From the IMG/VR virus record IMGVR_UViG_3300020214_002601, positions 1-45,378 of that record: a stretch of 45,378 bases of DNA; one strand, given 5' to 3'. This DNA comes from a virus. The translations under genes and the position numbers were made by a program. The notes beneath the pieces are model-generated. The model was not told the origin of the DNA. It searched no databases and was given only the letters and a program-made list of their open reading frames with translations. Below are positions 1-6,284 of this stretch, one piece after another (position 1 is the first letter of the stretch; every line of letters starts with the position of its first letter).

Positions 1-79
1 GATCACGCTGATCGTACTTGGGCCCCTCGAGAAGGAAGGACTCAACGAGCATGCGGAGTTCGGACTTGGAGATTCTCAT
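1..79 (-). CDS. N-terminus of a tagged phage protein (partial, cut by window edge)
   Basis: Only the first 26 codons are in the window, reading from the ATG at 79 to the edge. The visible N-terminus is MRISKSELRMLVESFLLEG followed by a few polar residues. It is clearly related to the N-terminus of the next gene upstream (starting at 1667) and carries the same L-R-x-L-[IV]-E-S-x-x-L-L-E-G pattern. A Shine-Dalgarno-like TTTAGGAGC sits directly against the ATG, with only about one base of spacing, which is unusually close. The leader of the 1667 gene looks almost the same (CTTAGGGAGC-ATG). The function of the body of the protein cannot be judged. I infer that the N-terminal segment is a targeting or pro-peptide. 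Confidence 0.6.
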   Translation of the reverse strand, partial: MRISKSELRMLVESFLLEGPKYDQRD

Positions 80-98
80 GCTCCTAAATATAGGGGAT

Positions 99-1667
99 CT
101 AGATCATCCGCCTGATGAGCTGGCGTAAGCTGGATTCGCTCAAGTCACGTTTCCTCAGCACCTCACGTGCTGTCATCGCAACGCTTCCGTTACTGTCGTT
201 CGCGAGCTCACGCACGATGTTGATGTCTGTGCTCTTGTTGTACGCGACAGAGACACGAACGCTGGAGTCATCATCATTTGCAAGCTGACGAAGTAAGCTG
301 GCGGGAGTTGCGTTGTTCTGAGCGACTCCCAGGCGAATGTAGTAATCGGAATTCTTAGCAAGCTTCTGAAGCGCTTGAACAGGAGTCGATGGATTCTTAC
401 CGACAGCCTTGAGAAGATCCCTGTCGGTACGATTCAGCATTCTGTCCAAGAACGAAACATCTGCAAGTGAGGCAAGAGTTTCAGGTGGAGCACGAGGGTT
501 CATAACGACGTGGTAAACAACCTCCTTATCGTTCGCGAGACGTGCGAGCGTTTCAGGAGGGGTTGCCTCATTTTTTGCGATCCTCTGACGCACTTCAGCG
601 TTCTCATCGCGGGAGAGCTTCTCGATGACATCAACGGGAATGCCCTTGTTCTGGGCGAGCATATGTCTCACCCTCCACTCAGGATCATCAGCAAGGAGCT
701 GGGCTATATCATTCGAGACCCCAGGAACCTTCGCGACCTGCTGCTTCAGGGAGGCAGCCTCCGTCTTCGATATACCCTGCATGATGTAGTTGAAACCCTG
801 GACATCACGGGCAGCATCTCTGATTTTCGCTCGAGCGAGTGACACCCCACTGTGACTCTTCACCCGCTCCCCTAAAGTCTCTATAACACCGTCGAAGTCA
901 GCTCCAAGCATGCGTCTCAGACCGCCCTCGTCCATGGCATTATTCGCGCCATCGACCGTGGGCTGCTCACCCGGGGTACCTTCATACTCCACAGTCCCAT
1001 CATCGTTCATGGCTATCGAGACCCACTTCTTCCGGGAGGGAACATCACCCTGGTGAACGAGAGTAAACAGATTGTACTTGGCTACGTAGTTGTAGAAGAG
1101 ATTCGAGGCGTCCGTTCTCACCGTGCACCATTCGGTGTTAGGCTTTCCAGATTCCTTGTTGAGACCCACGATATTACAGCTGTTCTCGCGGCTGGAAGCC
1201 TCGTAGATCTCCCAAGGACCGACCCGATCGATCTTATCACCCTCAATGCTCTGTGAACGATTAACCTCGATCCTTGGCTTCTTTTGATTCGAAAGCTCAA
1301 CAACCCTAAGCATCTCGATTGCGCTCATCGTGGTCGGGTCTGCGGGGGAGGTCCACGATCTGTCTGGAAACTCCGTTTCAATCAGTTTCCTGAAGTATTC
1401 ATTCGTCATGAACTTCCTACCGATGTCTGCGCTTCGAGGCTCGTATTTGATGATGGCATCCAGCGCCATGGGAAACTTATCCTCTGGCATTGGTCTCGTC
1501 GCTCGAGAGCCGAACCTGGCGGACAACCACGTGATTGCCTTGTTACTTAGCCCGTCAATCTCTTCAGTATATGAGCTGAACTTGTCTCTCAACTCTCGTT
1601 GAGAGTCCTTGACTCCCTCAAGGAGCACAGACTCGATAAGACGACGAAGATAAATTTGAGAAATCAT
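99..1667 (-). CDS. WCT-type domain protein with LRV (HEAT-like) repeats and an N-terminal tag
   Basis: A 522-residue protein in three parts. Residues 1-20 are the amphipathic tag (LRRLIESVLLEG) shared with other proteins here. Residues about 150-260 contain a 'TEWCT' segment followed by a FYNYV/LFTLV stretch and a KKWVSIAMNDDGTVEYE strand. This resembles a domain I know from other phage proteins as a KWCT/WCI-type domain of unknown function. Residues about 325-507 are six to seven repeats of roughly 24-26 residues (pattern A-N/D-D-x-x-x-x-VR-x-x-[VI]-A-x-N-x-x-T-P-x-x-[LV]-L-x-x-L), typical of leucine-rich repeat variants that form a curved alpha solenoid. The C-terminus (LRQLIRRMI) again resembles the tag but lacks the Glu. 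The close SD (AGGGAGC-ATG) matches the gene at 79. No catalytic motif is recognised. A protein-binding scaffold is the most I would infer. Confidence 0.85.
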   Translation of the reverse strand: MISQIYLRRLIESVLLEGVKDSQRELRDKFSSYTEEIDGLSNKAITWLSARFGSRATRPMPEDKFPMALDAIIKYEPRSADIGRKFMTNEYFRKLIETEFPDRSWTSPADPTTMSAIEMLRVVELSNQKKPRIEVNRSQSIEGDKIDRVGPWEIYEASSRENSCNIVGLNKESGKPNTEWCTVRTDASNLFYNYVAKYNLFTLVHQGDVPSRKKWVSIAMNDDGTVEYEGTPGEQPTVDGANNAMDEGGLRRMLGADFDGVIETLGERVKSHSGVSLARAKIRDAARDVQGFNYIMQGISKTEAASLKQQVAKVPGVSNDIAQLLADDPEWRVRHMLAQNKGIPVDVIEKLSRDENAEVRQRIAKNEATPPETLARLANDKEVVYHVVMNPRAPPETLASLADVSFLDRMLNRTDRDLLKAVGKNPSTPVQALQKLAKNSDYYIRLGVAQNNATPASLLRQLANDDDSSVRVSVAYNKSTDINIVRELANDSNGSVAMTAREVLRKRDLSESSLRQLIRRMI

Positions 1668-1672
1668 GCTCC

Positions 1673-2098
1673 CTAAGTATTTCCGTTGCCGAGCGTATTC
1701 CGCAGATGCTCATGATAGTCCGTCAAAGCATGATCCTTCGGCTCCACCGCGCGCCAGTCGCCGAGGATGAAGATCCGGTAGGCATCATCACCGTACTTGC
1801 CGATGCCATGGAGCTCCTTCGCCTGGGTCCAACCACCGGTGGCGTACTCGGCGGACATCCGCTTGAGGGTCTGCGTCCGCTTACGCTGCATCCCGAGCGG
1901 TGTGATGAGGGCTTCTAGATCGGTATCGGAAGCAGCTGCGAGCGCCTGCGGTGTGGGCCAGCGGAGGAACATCTCCTCAACGACGGGCTCCATCTGAGCA
2001 CGTTTGGTTAGGTTGAGACACAGGCAGCAGACGAGGATCTTCCAGCCGTCGGGCCAGTACTTTTCCTGGATGAGACCGAATTTGGGGGGAATCCACAT
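1673..2098 (-). CDS. MBD4-like HhH-GPD DNA glycosylase (mismatch T/U glycosylase-like)
   Basis: A 141-residue protein that resembles, over nearly its full length, the C-terminal glycosylase domain of vertebrate MBD4. Shared features are a WxPPK-x-x-LIQE start, DGWKILVCCLCLN, a P-T-P-x-A segment, a PLG-x-x-x-x-R-x-x-T-x-K-x-x-S-x-EY helix pair, the helix-hairpin-helix LHGIGKYGDDAYRIF (residues 96-110), W-x-x-V-x-P-x-DH and Y-H-x-x-L. By family analogy Asp122 in PKDH is the catalytic aspartate. The family removes T or U opposite G after cytosine or 5-methylcytosine deamination, by base excision. There is no FeS cluster motif and no methyl-CpG-binding domain, so this is a single-domain form. A perfect 7-bp hairpin abuts the start codon. 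The gene lies between structural and WCT/LRV genes, away from the replication genes. Confidence 0.85.
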   Translation of the reverse strand: MWIPPKFGLIQEKYWPDGWKILVCCLCLNLTKRAQMEPVVEEMFLRWPTPQALAAASDTDLEALITPLGMQRKRTQTLKRMSAEYATGGWTQAKELHGIGKYGDDAYRIFILGDWRAVEPKDHALTDYHEHLRNTLGNGNT

Positions 2099-2115
2099 GC
2101 AGTTATCTTAACTGC
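2099..2115 (-). promoter_or_regulatory. Hairpin abutting the glycosylase start codon
   Basis: On the transcript, GCAGTTA-AGA-TAACTGC forms a perfect 7-bp stem with a 3-nt loop, followed at once by the ATG at 2098. No good Shine-Dalgarno lies in the usual window. A GGAAA lies just 5' of the stem and would be brought near the ATG if the stem folds. This is the kind of arrangement known for some T4 genes. It may set the translation rate of the glycosylase. The stem is seen directly; its role is inferred. Confidence 0.4.
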
Positions 2116-2137
2116 GGATTTCCACTTTACAGCTGGA

Positions 2138-2515
2138 TCAGCCAACCCCTATGAATCCATTCGAACCAGTGATGGTCTGGAAGTTCCTGTTTGGAATTCC
2201 TGTGAGACCTGCGATGACGGAGTAGGAGATCGACGCTGCGGTAGAACTTGAGACGAAGAGTCGGTCAGTCCTGATCTCACCGGTGTAACTGCTGCCGGAA
2301 GGTATCACGAAGTAGTTCGTTCCCTGCACCCCGAGCTGGGTGAAACCGAATCGAAGTGGGGTCGCGCTCGTGTTCTGCACCGTGAAGAACCGGGTCACGA
2401 ATGGAAAGTCGATCTGATCCACGGTCGTCACGGCTGACGATGTGACGAACGGAACCGCTGAGACCTGGTAGGCGGGAACGAATCCCTCATGCATCGCTGG
2501 ATTATTTAAGCTCAT
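2138..2515 (-). CDS. Small beta-rich protein, probable virion structural component
   Basis: A 125-residue protein rich in Ser, Thr, Val and Phe, with little charge. It has alternating strand-like segments (FVTRFFTVQNTSATPLRFGF, TNYFVIPSGSSYTGEIRT, LFVSSSTAASISYSVIAGLTGIP) and no predicted membrane helix or signal peptide. The Ig-like or jelly-roll-like composition and the short length are common for phage decoration or fibre-associated proteins. I do not recognise a specific family. The start is supported by AGAGAG seven or so bases upstream of ATG AGC. It lies between the endolysin and the glycosylase. A capsid decoration or head-fibre role is inferred only from composition. Confidence 0.7.
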   Translation of the reverse strand: MSLNNPAMHEGFVPAYQVSAVPFVTSSAVTTVDQIDFPFVTRFFTVQNTSATPLRFGFTQLGVQGTNYFVIPSGSSYTGEIRTDRLFVSSSTAASISYSVIAGLTGIPNRNFQTITGSNGFIGVG

Positions 2516-2561
2516 GATATCTCTCTGAACTAATTATCACTCCCGTCCGAAGATGACGCGG

Positions 2562-3362
2562 CTATTTCGCAGGTAGCGCAAGAAGCGTGGGCCAGATCGA
2601 CTCATCCTTCGCAGCGACCCTTGCCCCTGCATCGGCTGTCGAGAACCCCAGGGCATCGGCGAGAGCAGCGATGCTCTTGGGGCCGATGGCACCGTCGATC
2701 TTACCGATGTCGTATCCAGCGCGGACGAGGAGGGCCTGTGTCACAGCCGGAAACCCCTGCAGATCGCCGTGCCCGACGAGAAGCGCACCGCAGAGGGCCC
2801 ACTGCTCGTATCCGAGCCGGGTCATCACGCCGGAGAGCTCACCAGGATAGTCGAAGTGCCAGGCCTCGCTCGCACGCTCATCAGCCGACCTGATGATGGG
2901 CTTCCAGCCGAGCAGCGTGGCGATCTCCCAGAGCCTGTCAAGCTGCTTATCAGCAGGAAGACCGGGAAACTTGAGGACGTCGAGGTGCACGTCGATGCTG
3001 CGACCAGCATTGTGACCGGAGCGGCCCGGCGCGGCGACGAAGGCGTTCTTCATCGTGGTCGCATTCCAACCATGGGTACCTGGCTTCGGCTTACCAGCCG
3101 CCGCCCAGTTATCATACTTCTGTCTGGCGGCTTTCTGGACCGCGATATCACGATGGAGCTCTGTCACCCTGAAATCACCGCCCGCGGCTGCAACTGCCTC
3201 GGAGAGCGCAAGGAGCGCGGTCGCGACCTCGGGGTGGGCGACGCCCGCCTTGCCGAGCTTCGCGATGGGGGTGCAGCTTACGCGTGGACCTCCGGTCTTT
3301 CCTGACTTATCGTATGACGAGACGATCGATGAATCGACAGCGATCAATTGAATGGGCGACAT
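2562..3362 (-). CDS. Endolysin: VanY/M15-type peptidase with C-terminal peptidoglycan-binding domain
   Basis: A 266-residue protein. Residues about 45-175 carry the zinc-peptidase signature of the D-Ala-D-Ala carboxypeptidase/L-Ala-D-Glu endopeptidase group: SGHNAGRSIDVH (His117, Asp124) and EAWHFDY (His169 with the nearby Glu166). Residues about 190-265 form a peptidoglycan-binding-type repeat (VTQALLVRAGYDIGKIDGAIGPKSIAAL). No signal peptide is visible, so export would need a holin or another route. No holin was recognised next to it, although the His-rich lipoprotein candidate lies immediately upstream. The start at 3362 is supported by CCGGAG seven bases upstream. The role is cell-wall cleavage at lysis. 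A virion-associated lysin is less likely given the position outside the tail genes. Confidence 0.88.
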   Translation of the reverse strand: MSPIQLIAVDSSIVSSYDKSGKTGGPRVSCTPIAKLGKAGVAHPEVATALLALSEAVAAAGGDFRVTELHRDIAVQKAARQKYDNWAAAGKPKPGTHGWNATTMKNAFVAAPGRSGHNAGRSIDVHLDVLKFPGLPADKQLDRLWEIATLLGWKPIIRSADERASEAWHFDYPGELSGVMTRLGYEQWALCGALLVGHGDLQGFPAVTQALLVRAGYDIGKIDGAIGPKSIAALADALGFSTADAGARVAAKDESIWPTLLALPAK

Positions 3363-3409
3363 GACTTAGCTCCGGTGGTAAAATTCTATCTAACCACTGG
3401 GATAACTAT

Positions 3410-3673
3410 TCAATGACGAGAGCAATGAGTGCGACTGTTGCGGTGCTTGTGGCAATCGCGGGGTGCATGTGGATGTGGAGCAGGTCTCGCTGCATGAGAA
3501 ACCCAATGTCCTGACATCCATACTCCGTAACGATTGTAGTAGCCGGGCACCCAACGCGCAGGGCTGGGTGCATGCACAACATAGCTCACGTGGTGACCAC
3601 GGCCGCTATGGTGAGCATGAATTTCATGAGCGTGAGCGTGACATCCAAGAAGTAGGCCGATTAGAAAAAACAT
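3410..3673 (-). CDS. Small His-rich secreted protein, possible lipoprotein
   Basis: An 87-residue protein that starts with a short hydrophobic segment MFFLIGLLLGC, where L-L-G-C fits a lipobox. The mature part would begin CHAHAHEIHAHH. About one residue in five is His. The central WVPGYYNRYGVWMSGHWV resembles the WxxGYY..xGxWxxGHW segments of small periplasmic proteins with YXWGXW-type repeats. GAGGGCAAA precedes the ATG with good spacing. It sits between thyX and the endolysin. Two readings are possible: an outer-membrane lipoprotein involved in lysis (o-spanin-like position), or a metal-binding envelope protein. The hydrophobic segment is short and has no basic N-terminal residue, so the lipoprotein call is tentative. 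Confidence 0.65.
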   Translation of the reverse strand: MFFLIGLLLGCHAHAHEIHAHHSGRGHHVSYVVHAPSPARWVPGYYNRYGVWMSGHWVSHAARPAPHPHAPRDCHKHRNSRTHCSRH

Positions 3674-3728
3674 TTTGCCCTCTGTATTAAAAGGACGCAG
3701 AAGGTCATTTTATTCAAAGCTGAATGAA

Positions 3729-4397
3729 CTATTGCTGCGGAACGAAAGCTTCCTGCTCGTAATTCCCATACCCGAATGCGTTGATCGTGTGTTCGAAAGG
3801 ATTTCCGGGAATCCTACGAACGTGTCGCAACATCTCCTCAGCAAGCCAGCAAATCTCACGCTGAGCTTCCGGTTTCATCCTGAGACCCAGGAAATGATTA
3901 AACGAACGCCAGTTGAACATGACGTCCATCGTAACTTGATTGCCATAGGGAATGTAAAAGCGAGCCGACTCCTTCGCACGCTTACGATCCATCCCGCCGT
4001 CGATAAGCCGCTGTAGGGTGTTGTGGTATCGCACCATGGCATCCTCCATGAACTCGATGTACCTCTCCCTCTCGTCCACGGGCCAGTCGGTGGGTACGTA
4101 GTACTTGTCGTCCTTGAGCTCTTTATAGCGCGCCGACTCCGCATTGATCGAGACGCCGATACGATGCTTAAGAAGCTGGATGTGGACGCTCGTGTCCACT
4201 GTCACTAAAAATTGCAGGCTAGATTTTTCAAAAACGGTGTGATGTCCCTGCTCTGCGAGCATCTTTAGAAGCTGTGGGATTCTATTCTTTTTCTCGTCTG
4301 TAAGCTCTCGAGAGGTCGACGTCCAAGCAGATAAAGCATGGGTCTCGTCTGATCCATACCAGCCAGCCAGCTCAACCTTGTTTTCCTGATATGACAT
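3729..4397 (-). CDS. thyX: Flavin-dependent thymidylate synthase ThyX
   Basis: 222 residues from the ATG at 4397. This start is chosen because GGGAGAGG lies about seven bases upstream and MSYQENKVELAGWYGSD is the usual type of start. An in-frame start at 4439 would add 14 unlike residues. The signature is KHRIGVSINAESARYKEL (residues 77-94), the ThyX motif region, with Lys in place of the first Arg and one extra residue before the Ser. Later conserved parts include RYIPYGNQVT-type and NWRSFNHFLGLR segments. ThyX converts dUMP to dTMP using methylene-THF, NADPH and FAD. The start lies inside the end of the upstream DUF2061 gene (26-base overlap), so the two are translationally coupled and belong to the RNR-ClpP-GS operon. 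Confidence 0.93.
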   Translation of the reverse strand: MSYQENKVELAGWYGSDETHALSAWTSTSRELTDEKKNRIPQLLKMLAEQGHHTVFEKSSLQFLVTVDTSVHIQLLKHRIGVSINAESARYKELKDDKYYVPTDWPVDERERYIEFMEDAMVRYHNTLQRLIDGGMDRKRAKESARFYIPYGNQVTMDVMFNWRSFNHFLGLRMKPEAQREICWLAEEMLRHVRRIPGNPFEHTINAFGYGNYEQEAFVPQQ

Positions 4398-4602
4398 TTC
4401 GTAACCTCTCCCTAACGTATCTGTCCCACAGCATCTCAAACACCCACTGAACCAGCGCGAGGGTCGGACCGATCACAATCGTGATACCAACTGATTCAGC
4501 GACCCTGCCCGTGAAAGCGTAAGCGATCGTAAATCCGCAGGTCATAGAGAGCATCCGCCAGGCGACCACCTTGACGAGCAGCTCCATCCTTGCAGGCTTC
4601 AT
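4372..4602 (-). CDS. DUF2061-like small membrane protein
   Basis: A 76-residue protein with the layout of DUF2061 proteins: a basic/amphipathic start (ELLVKVVAWRMLSM), a first hydrophobic segment (TCGFTIAYAFTG), a polar turn (RVAESVG), a second hydrophobic segment (ITIVIGPTLALVQWVFEML) and a W-x-RYVRERLR tail. Two transmembrane helices are likely. The start codon overlaps the glutamine synthetase stop by four bases (ATGA), and its 3' end overlaps thyX. An internal Met at residue 6 is an alternative start. DUF2061 has no firm function. Its place between a glutamine synthetase and thyX may be purely transcriptional, or it may act at the membrane in nutrient handling. I make no functional claim. 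Confidence 0.8.
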   Translation of the reverse strand: MKPARMELLVKVVAWRMLSMTCGFTIAYAFTGRVAESVGITIVIGPTLALVQWVFEMLWDRYVRERLRNVISGKQG

Positions 4603-5639
4603 CCAACCCCGCAGACCGTCTCTAGCAGGAGTCTGATGACCACGTAGGGGTCAACATTTGCGCAGGGTCGACGATCCTCGAGGTAACCACATCCTGCCTG
4701 CGCCACGTGCAGCGGGATCCGGATGGAGGCTCCGCGGTCACTCACGCCCCAGCGAAAATCCTTGTAGGAGCAGGTCTCGTGGTGACCGGTGAGTCGAGCC
4801 TCGATACCATGACCGTAGCTCGCGATGTGCAGCGCGTGCTGTGCCCGGAGCGACTCGCAGGCCTGCTCAATCACCGCCATACCACCAGGTTCACGCATCG
4901 ACCTTGTCGAGAAGTTTGTGTGTGCCCCAGCGCCGTTGAGCTCCGCGACGGGTTTCGGATCGAGCTTGATGGTGATACCATACTTCTCACCGATACGATA
5001 CATGAGCCAGCGTGCGAGGGTGAGATGGTCCGCCACGGTGAGAGCGTCGGCGGTGCCGATCTGGAACTCCCATTGACCGGGCATCACCTCGGCGTTGACA
5101 CCGCAAAGTAGAATCCGGGAATCGAGGCAGGCAGCCATGTGCTCCTCGACAAGGTCCCGACCGAATACCTCATCGGAGCCAGCCCCGCAGTAGAATGGTC
5201 CCTGCTGGGGAGGGTAACCACCCGTGGGCCAGCCGAGCGGACGACCATCCTTAAACATGGTATATTCCTGCTCGATGCCGAAGAGCGGCTCATGCTCGGT
5301 AACCTTGCCGCTAACCCCACGAAGCAGAGCGCGGGTGTTCGTTGGGTGCGGCTGATCATCGGCCGTGAACACCTCACAGAGGACGATGATGTGAATCCGC
5401 TCGTGATTCTTCTCACGGGTCGGATCAAGGATGAATCGCGCAGGAACAAGGGTGCAATCGCTCTTATCGCCAGTAGCCTGCCCAGTGGATGAGCCGTCGA
5501 ATGTCCACCTTGGTATGTGCTCGATTGCGAGTGTCTGATCATCGTTGCTGAGGTTAAAAACTTTTGTCTTGCTACGAAGCTTGCTCGTCGGTGTGCTACC
5601 GTCTTGCCAGATGTATTCCGCCACGATATTCATGTTCAA
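4599..5639 (-). CDS. glnII: Type II (eukaryote-like) glutamine synthetase
   Basis: 346 residues, close to the usual length of GSII. All signature regions are present: WTFDGSSTGQA (45-55), GIEQEYTMF (121-129), GPFYCGAG, the VNAEVMPGQWEFQIG metal/ammonium block (181-195, Glu184 and Glu191), NGAGAHTNFST (235-245, His240), HHETCSYKDFRWGVSDRGASIRIP (Arg292, Arg297) and YLEDRRPCANVDPY (Glu321). No catalytic residue appears lost. The enzyme makes glutamine from glutamate, ammonia and ATP. Glutamine is the nitrogen donor for purine and CTP synthesis, which fits the neighbours RNR and ThyX. Its start overlaps the ClpP stop by four bases. It is most simply an auxiliary metabolic gene. A glutamine-ligation role in base or protein modification is possible but unsupported. 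Confidence 0.93.
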   Translation of the reverse strand: MNMNIVAEYIWQDGSTPTSKLRSKTKVFNLSNDDQTLAIEHIPRWTFDGSSTGQATGDKSDCTLVPARFILDPTREKNHERIHIIVLCEVFTADDQPHPTNTRALLRGVSGKVTEHEPLFGIEQEYTMFKDGRPLGWPTGGYPPQQGPFYCGAGSDEVFGRDLVEEHMAACLDSRILLCGVNAEVMPGQWEFQIGTADALTVADHLTLARWLMYRIGEKYGITIKLDPKPVAELNGAGAHTNFSTRSMREPGGMAVIEQACESLRAQHALHIASYGHGIEARLTGHHETCSYKDFRWGVSDRGASIRIPLHVAQAGCGYLEDRRPCANVDPYVVIRLLLETVCGVG

Positions 5640-6238
5640 TCCAGAATGTAGTTGAGATCAACCTTGCAGGTTAACGTCGGAACGCGAAGTTCATTCGCGA
5701 TGTTGTGACCCTTCGCCTCCTGGGCATCGAGGTACCAGTCAGCGTGACCACGCTCGTGGACCATCTTCAGAAAGTAATCCGAGGGTTTGCCACAGTTCCG
5801 GGCCATCATCTCATAGACCTTCTTGTTGAGGCGCTCGACCTCCTTCGCGTCGGCCTTGATCTCCTCGACCTTGCCCATCGCGAAGGACGAGACATCGTGG
5901 ATCATCAGGGTGGCATCCGGATCCATGTAGCGCTTGCCCTCGGTACCGAAGCTGAAGAGAAGCGCCCCGCAGCTCATCGCCTTGCCCTCCACGATGGTAG
6001 CCACCGGAATCCGGGAAGCCCTGATCGCTCCGATCATCGTCATGAGGGAGTAGACCTGACCGCCGTAGCTGTCGATAACCACAGGAATGATAGACTGCCC
6101 TGTGTTCTGGGCTCGACTTATCGCATCGACGAACTCCTTCGCGGAATCCTCATCGAACTTGTTGACCCGAACGATGACTGGATCGACCCGAAGCTCTACT
6201 GCCTTGATGTGTTGGGAGACATCCGCGATAAAATTCAC
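5636..6238 (-). CDS. clpP: ClpP-like serine protease
   Basis: 200 residues from a GTG at 6238. I prefer this to an ATG at 6394, which would overlap the RNR end by 110 bases and add an unlike 52-residue basic/Ser-rich leader. AAGAGGGG lies six bases before the GTG, and the resulting length is typical of ClpP. The catalytic set is Ser89 (GKAMSCGALL), His114 (LMIHD) and an Asp at 157 or 161 (HADWYLDAQEAKGHN). The DSYGGQVYSLMTMIGAI segment matches the ClpP oxyanion/substrate region. No Clp ATPase is in the window, so it may use host ClpX/ClpA or act alone. Phage S14-type proteins also serve as head-maturation proteases, but this gene is far from the neck genes and is coupled to glutamine synthetase. 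Confidence 0.88.
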   Translation of the reverse strand: MNFIADVSQHIKAVELRVDPVIVRVNKFDEDSAKEFVDAISRAQNTGQSIIPVVIDSYGGQVYSLMTMIGAIRASRIPVATIVEGKAMSCGALLFSFGTEGKRYMDPDATLMIHDVSSFAMGKVEEIKADAKEVERLNKKVYEMMARNCGKPSDYFLKMVHERGHADWYLDAQEAKGHNIANELRVPTLTCKVDLNYILD

Positions 6239-6284
6239 TGCATACCCCTCTTGTGTTATGTTGGTGTCTTCTTCTAGCCCTTTC

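Noticed and set aside
3372-3400. Imperfect hairpin between the endolysin and the His-rich gene (CCGGTGGT with ACCACTGG)
   Set aside because: One mismatch on the transcript, a long loop and no T tract, so it is not a convincing terminator.
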